Assembly: GCF_000297115.1 (NCBI RefSeq)
Contig: NZ_CAKP01000082.1
Location: 62,001 to 126,000, forward strand
Direction of reading: 5' to 3'
DNA: 64,000 nt
Origin: Caloramator australicus RC3
GTDB lineage: Bacteria > Bacillota > Clostridia > Clostridiales > Caloramatoraceae
The notes below the pieces were generated by a model. That model worked only from the letters and a program-made list of their open reading frames with translations. It was not told the DNA's origin and did no database searches. Shown in pieces: positions 25,026 to 34,319 of this stretch; the stretch's first letter is position 1, and the number at the start of each line of letters is the position of its first letter. The position numbers were made by a program, and so were the translations under genes.

Positions 25026-25976
25026 TTGAATATTTTTGAAATCGAAAAGGCTTCTGAGGAGCTTAAGAAAAAGATAAAGGAATTAAAGGAGTTTTCTAAA
25101 CTTCAAAATATAGATTTAAGCAGCGAAATTGAAATTTTAGAGAACAAATTAAAGGAACTTCAAAGGGATTCTTTTAAGAATATAACCCCTTGGGATAAGG
25201 TTTTACTTGCAAGGAAGATAGAAAGGCCAACTTCATTAGACCTTATCAAAAGGATATTTGATAATTTTATAGAGCTTCATGGTGATAGGTTATATAAAGA
25301 CGATGCTGCAATCTTAGGAGGTATTGCCCTTTTAGAAGGAAAACCTGTTACGGTAATTGGACAGCAGAAGGGCAAAAATACTGAGGAAAATATAAAAAGG
25401 AATTTTGGTATGCCCCATCCTGAAGGTTATAGAAAGGCTCTAAGGCTTATGAAGCAGGCGGAAAAGTTTAAAAGACCAGTTATTTGTTTTATTGATACAC
25501 CTGGTGCCTTTTGTGGAATCGGATCAGAGGAGCGCGGTCAAGGAGAGGCAATAGCAAGGAATTTATTTGAAATGTCTAATTTGAAAACACCGATAATTTC
25601 TATTGTAATAGGTGAAGGAGGGAGTGGTGGCGCCCTTGCCCTTGCAGTAGGAGATAGGGTTTGGATGTTGGAGCATGCTATTTATTCCATTTTATCTCCC
25701 GAGGGTTTTGCAAGTATTCTATGGAAGGACGCTTCAAAGGCCAAAGAGGCAGCTTCTTTGATGAAATTGACGGCACAGGACCTTTTAGATTTTGGAATAA
25801 TAGATAGGATAATTAAAGAGCCTATAGGTGGTGCCCATAGGGATGTTGATGAAACTGCAAAATCAATAAAACAAAGCCTTGTAGATGAATTAGAATTATT
25901 AAGGAATCTAGATATAGAAACTTTGCTCAATAGTAGATACGAAAAATTTAGAAGAATGGGCAAATTTCTAGAGTGA
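25026..25976 (+). CDS. accA: Acetyl-CoA carboxylase carboxyltransferase alpha subunit
   Basis: The 316-residue subunit has an N-terminal coiled coil ([16 protein letters not shown]) and the motifs [57 protein letters not shown] and [15 protein letters not shown]. The start is TTG at 25026 with the ribosome site AGGGGGTGAT at the end of accD. It partners with AccD, and no defects are visible. Confidence 0.96.
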   Translation: MNIFEIEKASEELKKKIKELKEFSKLQNIDLSSEIEILENKLKELQRDSFKNITPWDKVLLARKIERPTSLDLIKRIFDNFIELHGDRLYKDDAAILGGIALLEGKPVTVIGQQKGKNTEENIKRNFGMPHPEGYRKALRLMKQAEKFKRPVICFIDTPGAFCGIGSEERGQGEAIARNLFEMSNLKTPIISIVIGEGGSGGALALAVGDRVWMLEHAIYSILSPEGFASILWKDASKAKEAASLMKLTAQDLLDFGIIDRIIKEPIGGAHRDVDETAKSIKQSLVDELELLRNLDIETLLNSRYEKFRRMGKFLE

Positions 25977-25989
25977 TGGTGAAGTTCTG

Positions 25990-26598
25990 ATGATTAAAAA
26001 TGAGTATAAAGTCTTTGGAAGGGTTGATTTTGACTTTGAAAAGTTTTTTTCGAATTTAAACACAGATGTTTTAGGAAGAAAAATACTTTTTTTTGAATCT
26101 GTTACCTCAACAAATGATATTGCAAGGGAATATGCCGAAAATGGAGAATGGGGACTTTGTATATTAGCTGAAGAACAAACAAAGGGCAGAGGAACTCATG
26201 GAAGAAGCTGGTTTACCTATAAGGGGAAATCTATAGCCCTATCGATACTTCTCCATCCCGATTGGATAAAGGATACGTCTTTATTAAGCATTGCTGCAGC
26301 AAAAGCTGTGATTAGAACAATAGAAAAATATAACCTTAATGCCACTTTAAAATTCCCAAATGATGTTTACTTAAATGAGAAAAAGGTATGCGGAATATTA
26401 ACGGAAATATTTTATTCCTCAGAAAAAGTTAAATATGCCATATTAGGCATAGGAATAAACATAAATCAAGAGGAATTTGAAGATGAACTAAAAGATATTG
26501 CAATATCCATAAAACAGGTCTTAGGATATGAAATATCCAGAGAGGAATTTCTAGCGATATTATTAGAGTGCCTGCCACTTGACATTTTGACTTTTTGA
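25990..26598 (+). CDS. birA: Biotin--[acetyl-CoA-carboxylase] ligase, C-terminally truncated
   Basis: The 202-residue ligase lacks the N-terminal DNA-binding domain of bifunctional BirA and contains the catalytic domain: FFESVTSTNDIA, EEQTKGRGTHGRSW (biotinyl-AMP loop), LKFPNDVYLNEKKVCGIL (with the catalytic Lys) and GIGININ. Homology stops near residue 195 (EEFLAILLE), after which CLPLDILTF ends the frame. The usual C-terminal SH3-like domain of about 45 residues is missing. The break point at about 26570 is followed by DNA with no coding match. Partial activity is possible because the active site is complete, but this could also be a recent pseudogene. It ends the fatty-acid operon and would serve AccB. 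Confidence 0.85.
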   Translation: MIKNEYKVFGRVDFDFEKFFSNLNTDVLGRKILFFESVTSTNDIAREYAENGEWGLCILAEEQTKGRGTHGRSWFTYKGKSIALSILLHPDWIKDTSLLSIAAAKAVIRTIEKYNLNATLKFPNDVYLNEKKVCGILTEIFYSSEKVKYAILGIGININQEEFEDELKDIAISIKQVLGYEISREEFLAILLECLPLDILTF

Positions 26599-26636
26599 CA
26601 TTTCTAAAATATGGATTTATTTATATAGGCTTAAGT

Positions 26637-26679
26637 TTAGTAAGGGGTGGTGTTAATATTAGATGCCATCCCTTACTAA
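26637..26679 (+). terminator. Long imperfect hairpin after birA
   Basis: A 17-bp stem with two G-T type mismatches pairs 26637-26653 with 26663-26679 (TTAGTAAGGG with CCCTTACTAA at the base). It is followed by TTCTTATGATATTTTAAT, a poor T tract. It is the only structure in the 26599-26802 gap and may end the fatty-acid operon or be a scrap of mobile DNA. Confidence 0.45.
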
Positions 26680-26802
26680 TTCTTATGATATTTTAATAAA
26701 TGATAAAAGATAAATTAGCTGTTTTATATCCATTATGTTTTACACCTAGAAAATATGTTAATATATTAATAGGAAAAATTTACAAAGGATAGGGGGAAAG
26801 GT

Positions 26803-28388
26803 ATGGGGAAAACTTTGTATATCAATGGGGTTATAAGGACGATGGATGATAAAAACAGTGTGTATGATTCGATGTTTGTAAGGGATGGCAGGATTGAGGA
26901 TTTGGGGGATTATGATAGTTTAAAAGAAAAATATTATGACGCTGAAATTGTCGATCTTCAGGGAAGGCTTGTTTTACCTGGATTTACAGAAAGCCATATT
27001 CATGTGATAGAAGCTGCAAGGAGTATAGTTGACTTAAATTTAAAGGGAATAGAAACCTTTGAAGAGTTTAAAAATGTATTAATAAGCTTTAGCAAATCAA
27101 AGGACACTGAATGGGTAATAGGTTCTGGATGGGATGAGGGAATATTTGGAGGTAGAATGCCTAACAGATACGATATAGATAGAGTTATAAATGATAAGCC
27201 TGTTTGCCTTGTAAGGCAGGACGGACATTCTATGGTTTTAAACTCTAAAGCTTTAAAATTATTAGGATTAAATGAGGACGAAAATATTAGAATTTCTAAA
27301 AATGCTATAAAGGATGATGAGGGATTAACGGGGCTTTTTTATGAAGAATGGGTTTTTGAAATATTAGGGCTTGTTATGGAAAGGATAGATGAGAGCTACT
27401 TTGAAAATGCACTAATGGTGCTTCAAAGGGAGCTTTTAAAAAGTGGAATTACAATGGTTAACGATATTATGACGCAATATCCAAGGATTTTTAAAATTTA
27501 CAAAAGGCTTCAAGAGGAAGGAAAATTAAAAATTAGGATGGCCTGTGGAGGCTTAGGCAAAAGCAAAGAACTTGAAAAGTTTTTAGAACTTGAAGATGGG
27601 ATGAAAATAAAAAAGGCCCCTGTAAATATTTTTTAGATGGAAGTTTTGGCTCTAAAACAGCTTTACTAATAGAAGGCTATGAAGATGAACCAGATAATAA
27701 AGGAGTTCAGACGCTAAGGGATGATGAGCTTGAAGATATTATTGAATTCTCATTAAAAAACACTTTTCCTATAGCTCTTCATGCAATCGGAGATCTTGCA
27801 ATTAAAAAGTTTTTGGATATATATGAAAGGCTTTATAAGATATATCCAAATAAAAATGTAAGAAATAGGGTTGAACATATTCAAATAATAAGGGATGAAG
27901 ATATTGAAAGATTTAAAAATTTAAACCTCATAGCTTCATTCCAGCCTATTTTTACTTTAGAAAAGGAATTAACTTTAAAGAGGGTAGGAGAGAGAAGAAT
28001 AAAGGATACATATAGGTTTAGAACATTTTTGGAAAAGGGAATCAAGGTAATATTCAATAGCGATACGCCCTTTGGAGCAGCAACATTGAAAAATAAAGAA
28101 GGGAAAGATTTTAATGGATTCGAACCGCTTCTTGGAATACATTGTGCTGTAAATGATATTAACTTAAACAAAGGGGAAAATGTAACAGTAAAACAAGCTG
28201 TAGAATGTTACACTAAAAATGCAGCATATGCAAATTATATGGAAAATATTTATGGAACCTTGGAAAGGGGCAAATATGCGGATTTTGTTGTTCTAGAGGA
28301 GGACATTTTCAATATAAATACTGAACAAATTAAGGATGTGGAAATATTTATGACGGTTATCGACGGTGAAGTGGGTTATATAAAGTAA
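26803..28388 (+). pseudogene. YtcJ-like amidohydrolase, frameshifted
   Basis: The frame 26803-27636 gives the N-terminal half (LYINGVIRTMDDKNSVYDSMFV, metal motif TESHIHV, WDEGIFGGRMPNRYDID, RQDGHSMVLNSKAL). The continuation FLDGSFGSKTALLIEGYED lies one frame away and runs to 28388 (LHAIGDLAIKK, NRVEHIQ, FNSDTPFGAAT). The two join at a run of six T at 27629-27634; one more T would restore the protein. The intact product (about 528 residues) would be a metal-dependent hydrolase of the imidazolonepropionase/YtcJ superfamily with unknown substrate. Because both halves are well conserved, either a recent mutation, homopolymer slippage or a sequencing error is likely. The ribosome site AGGGGGAAAGG is intact. 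Confidence 0.85.
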
Positions 28389-28401
28389 TAGGGGGGATTA
28401 C

Positions 28402-30039
28402 ATGATAGATTCTTTTTATTTTTTATGGACATATCTTAAAAGGATTAAAATTTATGCATTTACATATTTTTTCCTCTCGGTATTACATAAAATTACTATA
28501 ATTTTTATTCCTATGATTACAAAAAACTTAATAGATGAAGCTGTAAAAGGGAATAATTTAGAACAACTTATGAATAACGCTCTTTATTTTTTGGTAGCTA
28601 CACTTTTATTTATTTTATTTTTAAGTTTAAAATACTATTTTCAAAATTTTATTGAAATTAATGTTATTAACAGTTTAAAACAGGATATGATAAAGAAGAT
28701 TAATAACATAGAATATGGAGAATTATTAAAAAAGGACTTAGGTTATTTTACACAAAGAATCAATAAAGATATTGATAAAATAAAAAATTTAATTATTTCA
28801 GATTACTCAACTTTTATTATTAACTTATTCTATGTTTCAACAGTTATATTAATCATGATTAAGTTGAATATATTTCTTACATTGGTTTTACTTTTATTAA
28901 TACCTATTTTTATATTATTTACAAAGATTTTTATTCCAAAATTAAATGAGCTTAATAGCGAAATTATGAAAAAGAATGAAGAGATAGATAGTATAGTAGA
29001 AGAAGCTTATAATGGAATTTTAACATTAAGAGCACATAATTCAATATTTTATATTGAAAAAAAGATAAAAAAAGTAATAGAGAATATTTTTGGATTATAT
29101 AATAAAGAGATTAAGCTTAATATTATTTATGAATTTGTGATAGTAACAGGAACCATGAATTTAGCTTCACTTTTAATTTACTGCATTGGAGGTTATTTGG
29201 TTTATAGAAGGGTAATAACAGCAGGAACTTTAGTGGCATTTTCCTTATATTTTTCACGTTTATGGGACCTCATTGAATTTTTTATGGAATTTCCTAAAAA
29301 ATTAAGATTATCATTACTTTCATTAGAAAGAATTAAGAGTTTATTTGATATTGATGAAGAAAATAAGGGATCAATTTTTAAACTTGATGACTTTAAATCT
29401 CTAAAATTAAAAGATGTAGATTTTTATTATGATGATAAACAAATAATCAAAGGCTTAAACTTTATTATAAATAAGGGAGATAAAATTGGTATAAAGGGAA
29501 GAAATGGAATAGGAAAATCGACTTTGAGTTATTTGATTATTAAATTAATTAATCCTATATCTGGCACTATTTATTATAATGATATAAACTATCAGTTAAT
29601 TGATCCATCTGGCTTAAGAGAAAAAATTATTCTAATTCCTTCTGAAGCCTACATCTTTAATACAACAATAATTGAAAATATTAATTTGAACTCAGAATCA
29701 GATATTAAAAAAGAGATTAAAGAAGATTTGTTGGCATTAATCAATAACAATAATGTTATTTTAGAAGAAGGGGTTAGTAATAAAGGACAAAGTTTATCTG
29801 GTGGCGAGAAGAAAATAGTTCAGCTTGCAAGGGGATTATCTAAAAATGCTGATATTTACATTTTAGATGAACCTTTAAATTTTATTGATATAAAGTATAA
29901 GAAAAAGGTTATAAACTTTTTAGACTCATATCTTAAGGACAAGACCTTTATAATTATATCTCATGATGAAGATATTTTTGAAATTTGTGATAAGGTTTAT
30001 AGACTAGAAGACGGGGTTTTACTATTAGAGAATATGTAA
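28402..30039 (+). CDS. ABC transporter, fused membrane and ATPase domains
   Basis: This 545-residue half-transporter has a six-helix membrane domain (residues 1 to about 310, beginning YFLWTYLKRIKIYAFTYFFLSVL) and a nucleotide-binding domain: Walker A GIKGRNGIGKSTL, signature SLSGGEKKIVQLA, Walker B DIYILDEPLNFID and the switch His in IIISHDE. Such exporters move peptides or lipids. It is noticeably poorer in G and C than its neighbours and follows the broken amidohydrolase by 13 bases. No peptidase domain or precursor peptide gene was seen. The substrate is unknown. Confidence 0.88.
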   Translation: MIDSFYFLWTYLKRIKIYAFTYFFLSVLHKITIIFIPMITKNLIDEAVKGNNLEQLMNNALYFLVATLLFILFLSLKYYFQNFIEINVINSLKQDMIKKINNIEYGELLKKDLGYFTQRINKDIDKIKNLIISDYSTFIINLFYVSTVILIMIKLNIFLTLVLLLLIPIFILFTKIFIPKLNELNSEIMKKNEEIDSIVEEAYNGILTLRAHNSIFYIEKKIKKVIENIFGLYNKEIKLNIIYEFVIVTGTMNLASLLIYCIGGYLVYRRVITAGTLVAFSLYFSRLWDLIEFFMEFPKKLRLSLLSLERIKSLFDIDEENKGSIFKLDDFKSLKLKDVDFYYDDKQIIKGLNFIINKGDKIGIKGRNGIGKSTLSYLIIKLINPISGTIYYNDINYQLIDPSGLREKIILIPSEAYIFNTTIIENINLNSESDIKKEIKEDLLALINNNNVILEEGVSNKGQSLSGGEKKIVQLARGLSKNADIYILDEPLNFIDIKYKKKVINFLDSYLKDKTFIIISHDEDIFEICDKVYRLEDGVLLLENM

Positions 30040-30056
30040 AAAGAAAAGTAATAATT

Positions 30057-30103
30057 ACCTTCCTTTAGGGAAAATTAAATATAGAAAAATTATGAAGGAA
30101 GGT
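30057..30103 (+). promoter_or_regulatory. Inverted repeat that can mask a ribosome site
   Basis: ACCTTCCTT (30057-30065) is the exact complement of AAGGAAGGT (30095-30103), which is the ribosome site of the gene starting at 30110. Pairing would close a 29-base loop and hide the site. This could be translational control or a weak terminator remnant of the preceding gene. Confidence 0.45.
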
Positions 30104-30109
30104 GTTTGG

Positions 30110-30856
30110 ATGAAAAGAATTATTGCAATTTTTTTAATCGCAATAAACGTAATGTTTTTTAATGCAGCAAATGTTTTTGCAGAACCTAATCAATCTAAAG
30201 CAACCCAAGAGTGCAATGTTAACGTTAGAACCTTCCATTATGAAAAAATTACGGATCTTATTAAGTCTAACTTGGATGTTCCAAATTTAACGGGGCTAAA
30301 GAATTTGCGCATTCAGTCGAGAATAAACAAAATGTTTGTTAAAGACATATTTGCCTTTAGCAGGAGAATAGAAAAGCTTGCAATGCAAGCTAAAAAGGAC
30401 GGAGTTTTAAGAAATCCTTATGAAGCATATACAAGGTTTAAGGTCGCTTATAACTGCAACTGCATATTAAGCATTCCTGTTACATTCTACGAATATACAG
30501 GTGGAGCCCATGGAAATACTACATTAAAACCATATAACATAAACCTAAAAACAGGGAAAATCATTGGATACAAAGATATATTTAAAAAAGGCTTTGATTA
30601 TAAGACTATTATAATAAATGAAATCCAAAGGCAGATAAAGGAGAACAAAAACGATATTCCTTACTTTGATGATGCTCTTGAAACTGTTTCACAGTTTACT
30701 GATAAACAGTCCTTTTATATCACAAAGGATGGAATAGTAGTAATTTATGGCCTCTATGAGCTTGCACCATATGTTTCTGGAATACAAGAGTTTAAGATTC
30801 CTTTTACCTTGTTTGGTGATGGAATAAATACTGAGATAATTAAAGAATGTAAATAA
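30110..30856 (+). CDS. Secreted DUF4163/DUF3298-domain protein
   Basis: The protein of 248 residues has a signal peptide (MKRIIAIFLIAINVMFFNAANVFA, likely cut after VFA). FYEYTGGAHGNTTLKPYNI is the recognisable motif of the DUF4163 region, with the DUF3298 part FTDKQSFYITKDGIVVIYGLYELAPYVSGIQEFKIPF at the C-terminus. The same domain pair occurs in RsiV-like anti-sigma factors and in PdaC-type peptidoglycan deacetylases, but no enzymatic or transmembrane part is present here. I prefer the ATG at 30110 with AAGGAAGG upstream; the earlier frame start at 30092 has none. The role is probably a cell-wall ligand domain; the function is unknown. Confidence 0.8.
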   Translation: MKRIIAIFLIAINVMFFNAANVFAEPNQSKATQECNVNVRTFHYEKITDLIKSNLDVPNLTGLKNLRIQSRINKMFVKDIFAFSRRIEKLAMQAKKDGVLRNPYEAYTRFKVAYNCNCILSIPVTFYEYTGGAHGNTTLKPYNINLKTGKIIGYKDIFKKGFDYKTIIINEIQRQIKENKNDIPYFDDALETVSQFTDKQSFYITKDGIVVIYGLYELAPYVSGIQEFKIPFTLFGDGINTEIIKECK

Positions 30857-30881
30857 AAACAAGACGGCTTTTCAAGACTTA

Positions 30882-30905
30882 TGTTGGGCTATGTAGCCCA
30901 ACATT
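30882..30905. repeat. Left terminator hairpin copy flanking repeat copy 3
   Basis: A 24-base segment with the palindrome TGTTGGGCTA.TAGCCCAACA recurs at 31191-31214 with one loop mismatch. It follows the DUF3298 gene by 25 bases and is cut off from its T tract by the element. Confidence 0.8.
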
Positions 30906-31190
30906 CAGATTAAAAACAAACCTTCTTTGATGTTTATACATTGCAAGAGTCCCGTGATAGGATTTCAAAAAGGCATCTCTCATAAGCTTTAGCAATTCTT
31001 GCTTTTTGACTTTTAAAAAGTCCGTAATTCTGCACACGGACGTGCAGAGCCGAGTGGCCGACACGGATATCGTCTCACGAGGGTAGGACTTTTGAAAACA
31101 AAGAAAAGCTTAGAATTGCTTAGCGAAATGAGCGAATGCCAGGGAAATCCTTCACGGGGCTTATAAAAAAATAACCATTTCAACAGTCTG
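30906..31190 (-). repeat. 285-bp terminator-associated repeat, copy 3
   Basis: This inverted copy of exactly 285 bp sits between the DUF3298 gene and the terminator side of the convergent sodC gene. The left end is slightly degraded (CAGATTAAAAACAAAC against CAGACTGTAGACAAAC) and several internal substitutions weaken the long stem, suggesting an older insertion than copies 2 and 4. It is flanked by a 24-base near-identical terminator palindrome on each side. Confidence 0.9.
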
Positions 31191-31220
31191 TGTTGGGCTA
31201 TATAGCCCAACATTTTTTAT
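31191..31220 (+). terminator. Terminator hairpin, right duplicate of copy 3
   Basis: TGTTGGGCTA pairs with TAGCCCAACA and is followed by TTTTTTAT. This hairpin serves the DUF3298 side and may also act for the convergent sodC gene (stop at 31224). Confidence 0.75.
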
Positions 31221-31223
31221 ATT

Positions 31224-31718
31224 CTAAATAAATTTTTTTATAACTCCACAGGCGATTCTTTTACCTGAATTTCCAGCAGGCTGACTTCTATAATCATCAG
31301 GATTTTCGTGTATTATTACTGATTTTCCAATTATGTCTCTTACTTTAAACTTATTTGTGTAGAAAACCATAAAGGCTTTACCATCGTTGGAAAAAAGAAC
31401 TGGAAAGTCTCCGGCATGATTTCCATGGGGCTGATTAGTAGGATTATAATGCCCACCGGCTGTCATAAAGGAGTCTGCATCTTCAGAACAATTCCCAAAT
31501 TCGTGGATATGAAAACCATGGGGCCCTATAGGACTTACATTGTTTGGGTCACTTTTATAATTTGGTAGCCCTTCTACATTAACATATACTAAAACTCCAT
31601 CGTCTGTTTGATAGAAAATCACTAAGCCTTTTATACTTGGATAAATCCGGCTTCCTTTTATTTTTGCATAGGCAACATCATAAATCATTGAAGAGAAAAA
31701 GTTTAAATAGTTCATCAT
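31224..31718 (-). CDS. sodC: Cu/Zn superoxide dismutase-like protein, no signal peptide
   Basis: The protein of about 164 residues keeps all metal ligands of Cu/Zn SOD: HGFHIHEFG (two Cu His), GGHYNPTNQPHGNHAGDFP (bridging His, two Zn His and Zn Asp), VIIHENPDDY (last Cu His) and GKRIACGVI with the guiding Arg. Disulfide cysteines (GNC and IACG) are present. Most bacterial forms are exported, yet no signal peptide or lipobox is visible, so it appears cytosolic or has an unusual export route. The start is uncertain: the longest frame begins at 31730 without a ribosome site, while GGTGAAAG supports 31718 (or 31715). Confidence 0.85.
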   Translation of the reverse strand: MMNYLNFFSSMIYDVAYAKIKGSRIYPSIKGLVIFYQTDDGVLVYVNVEGLPNYKSDPNNVSPIGPHGFHIHEFGNCSEDADSFMTAGGHYNPTNQPHGNHAGDFPVLFSNDGKAFMVFYTNKFKVRDIIGKSVIIHENPDDYRSQPAGNSGKRIACGVIKKFI

Positions 31719-31796
31719 ATCTTTCACCATTAAAAATTCATCAATTTTAATATATGCAATTAAGACTAAAGCGTGAGTGTAAATTTTAAAGAATTC

Positions 31797-31824
31797 TTTA
31801 CAAATTTTTCCTTGGTGTTATAAT
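31797..31824 (+). promoter_or_regulatory. Promoter of the HAD-phosphatase gene
   Basis: TTTACA (31797-31802), a 16-base spacer and TATAAT (31819-31824) lie 35 bases upstream of the GTG start at 31859. Confidence 0.6.
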
Positions 31825-31858
31825 TTAACTTAGATATTGCAAAAGGTGGGGTGAGGGC

Positions 31859-32464
31859 GTGATAAAAAACATCGTTTTTGATCTTGGAAATGTCTTGATT
31901 AGATTTGAACCAAAAAAGTATTTATTAAACTTTTGCGAAGGGGATGTTTTAGAAAGGGTTTACAAAGTTATTTTTGAAAGTCAAGAATGGAGGATGCTGG
32001 ATAGAGGCACAATTACAGAGGAAGAAGCCATTGAAAGGTTTTGTAGGGTTTCAGATGAGGATTCACATATAATAAAAAAGGCAATGGCAAATTGGCATGA
32101 TATTTTAGTCCCAATCGATGAGACGGTTAAAATACTAAAAAAATTAAAGGAAAAAGGATTCAAACTTTTCGTCCTCTCTAACTATCACAAAAAGGCCTTT
32201 GAATGGACAATAAAGAAAAATGATTTTTTTAGGTTATTTGATGGGATGGTTATATCCTGTGATATTAACTTTGTAAAACCCGAAAGGCAGATTTACGAAC
32301 ATCTATTAAATAAGTTTAATCTAAATCCAAGGGAAACCTTATTTATAGATGATCTTGATGAGAATTTAGAAGGGGCTAAAATACTTGGAATTAACACAAT
32401 AAAATTTAAGGATGCCAATCGGCTTCTTGAGGAGCTTAATAATTTCAATATAAATTTAGATTAA
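31859..32464 (+). CDS. HAD-IA family phosphatase (YihX-like)
   Basis: This 201-residue HAD hydrolase opens with IVFDLGNVLIRFEP, the YihX/glucose-1-phosphatase form of motif 1. LFVLSNYHKKAFEW is motif 2 (Ser), ISCDINFVKPERQIYEHLL holds the Lys, and TLFIDDLDENLEGAK the acidic residues. It probably dephosphorylates a small sugar phosphate. The GTG start follows GGTGGGGTGAGG. The ABC transporter gene follows 23 bases later and may be co-transcribed, but a functional link is not obvious. Confidence 0.85.
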   Translation: MIKNIVFDLGNVLIRFEPKKYLLNFCEGDVLERVYKVIFESQEWRMLDRGTITEEEAIERFCRVSDEDSHIIKKAMANWHDILVPIDETVKILKKLKEKGFKLFVLSNYHKKAFEWTIKKNDFFRLFDGMVISCDINFVKPERQIYEHLLNKFNLNPRETLFIDDLDENLEGAKILGINTIKFKDANRLLEELNNFNINLD

Positions 32465-32487
32465 AGTAAAGGATTTAGGAGGATTAT

Positions 32488-34206
32488 ATGCTCAAAAGGT
32501 TTGCAAAATATTATAAGCCTCATTTGGCCTTGTTTATTTTTGATATTTCCTGCGCGTTATTTGTTACTATAACAGATTTAATATATCCTCTTTTGACGAG
32601 AAGGCTTATTAACATAATTATTCCAACTAAAAACATGATTATGATTTTAAAATTTAGCCTACTGCTTTTCTTAATTTACTCCTTTAAAATGCTAATGGAA
32701 TACTTCGTAGGATATTACGGCCATGTTCTTGGGGTTAGAATAGAATACGACATGAGAAAGGAAATATTTTCGCATATTCAGAAATTATCCTTTAGCTACT
32801 TTGATAACACAAAAACAGGGCAAATAATGTCAAGGATTGTTAACGATTTAAGGGAGATTTCAGAGCTTGCACATCATGGCCCGGAGGATATTTTCCTCTC
32901 TGTCATTCTATTAATTGGAACGTTTTTTGTCCTTCTAAATATCAATGTTAAGTTAACATTGGTATCCTTCACGATTATTCCATTTATGATCTACTTTATG
33001 ATAAAGTTTAATAACAAATTCGAGAGCGTTTTTATGGAACAAAGAAGAATTATTGCGGATATAAACAGCAGAATAGAGGACAGCATCTCTGGAATTAGGG
33101 TGGTTAAATCCTTTACAAACGAGGAATATGAAATTAAAAAGTTTGATGAGGGTAATTTAAGGTTTAAAAATCAGAGGACTAAAGCAGTAAGATATATAGG
33201 CATATTTGATTCAGTTAACAACTATTTTGCAAATATTGCCGTCCTAATAACTTTGACCTTTGGAGGGCTTATGGTTTCTAAAGGTGAAATAAACGTAGGT
33301 GATTTAGTGGCGTTTATGCTCTATATTGGCCAGTTTTTAAGACCTCTTACAATAATACTAAGATTTACTGAAGATTTTCAAAATGGGATGTCAGGCTTTA
33401 AAAGGTTTATTGAAATAATAGATATGAAACCTGATATTGAGGACAAAGAGGGTGCAATTGAATTAGAAAAGGTAAAAGGGGATATTGAATTTATAGATGT
33501 TAAGTTTAGCTACGATGATAAAAGGACAGTTTTATCAAATATAAATTTTAAAATCAAAAGCGGTGAAACCGTTGCAATCGTAGGACCTTCAGGTTCAGGT
33601 AAAACTACTCTTTGTAATTTAATTCCAAGATTTTATGAAATCGATGAAGGAAGGATAACTATAGATGGAATAGATATAAAGTATATAGCATTAAAATCTT
33701 TAAGGAGAAATATTGGAATTGTTCAGCAGGATGTTTTCTTATTTGCAGGAACTATAAGGGAAAATATAGCCTATGGAAAACTCGATGCAACCTTTGAGGA
33801 AATTGTTGAAGCTGCAAAGGCTGCCAATGCCCACGATTTTATAATGCAGCTTCCAAATGGTTATGATACATATATTGGAGAAAGGGGAGTTAAACTTTCT
33901 GGTGGGCAAAAACAGAGAATTTCAATAGCAAGGATGTTCCTTAAAAATCCACCAATTCTAATCTTAGATGAGGCAACTTCTTCCCTTGATAATGAAAGCG
34001 AGGCTATCATTCAAAAGTCCATAGAGGATCTTGCTAAAAATAGGACAACATTAATTATAGCCCATAGATTAGCTACAGTTAAAAATGCAGATAGAATAAT
34101 AGTCCTAACCGAGAATGGTATAGAAGAGGAAGGAAGCCATCATGAACTTTTAAGAAAAAAAGGAAAATATTATAGTCTTTATGTAAATCAGTTTGATATT
34201 GCATAA
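32488..34206 (+). CDS. ABC exporter, MsbA/BmrA type
   Basis: The 572-residue half-transporter has a membrane domain of six helices (to about residue 310), then the ATPase: Walker A VGPSGSGKTTL, Q-loop GIVQQDVFLFAG, signature KLSGGQKQRISIARM, Walker B ILILDEATSSLD and switch His TLIIAHRLATV. Conservation is high in the multidrug/lipid exporter subfamily, which works as a dimer in the cytoplasmic membrane. There is no partner gene beside it, so it is likely a homodimer. A terminator follows. Confidence 0.92.
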   Translation: MLKRFAKYYKPHLALFIFDISCALFVTITDLIYPLLTRRLINIIIPTKNMIMILKFSLLLFLIYSFKMLMEYFVGYYGHVLGVRIEYDMRKEIFSHIQKLSFSYFDNTKTGQIMSRIVNDLREISELAHHGPEDIFLSVILLIGTFFVLLNINVKLTLVSFTIIPFMIYFMIKFNNKFESVFMEQRRIIADINSRIEDSISGIRVVKSFTNEEYEIKKFDEGNLRFKNQRTKAVRYIGIFDSVNNYFANIAVLITLTFGGLMVSKGEINVGDLVAFMLYIGQFLRPLTIILRFTEDFQNGMSGFKRFIEIIDMKPDIEDKEGAIELEKVKGDIEFIDVKFSYDDKRTVLSNINFKIKSGETVAIVGPSGSGKTTLCNLIPRFYEIDEGRITIDGIDIKYIALKSLRRNIGIVQQDVFLFAGTIRENIAYGKLDATFEEIVEAAKAANAHDFIMQLPNGYDTYIGERGVKLSGGQKQRISIARMFLKNPPILILDEATSSLDNESEAIIQKSIEDLAKNRTTLIIAHRLATVKNADRIIVLTENGIEEEGSHHELLRKKGKYYSLYVNQFDIA

Positions 34207-34213
34207 AATTTTT

Positions 34214-34247
34214 AAAATCCCCTGTTTTTATAGGGGATTTTGTTGTA
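34214..34247 (+). terminator. Intrinsic terminator after the ABC exporter
   Basis: A 10-bp stem AAAATCCCCT/AGGGGATTTT (34214-34223 with 34232-34241) merges into a T-rich tail. Confidence 0.75.
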
Positions 34248-34319
34248 TAATAATTATGTGTTCAAACGATTGCATAAAGCTATTTATTAATTATTAAGTA
34301 ATTTTTAAGGAGGCAATTT

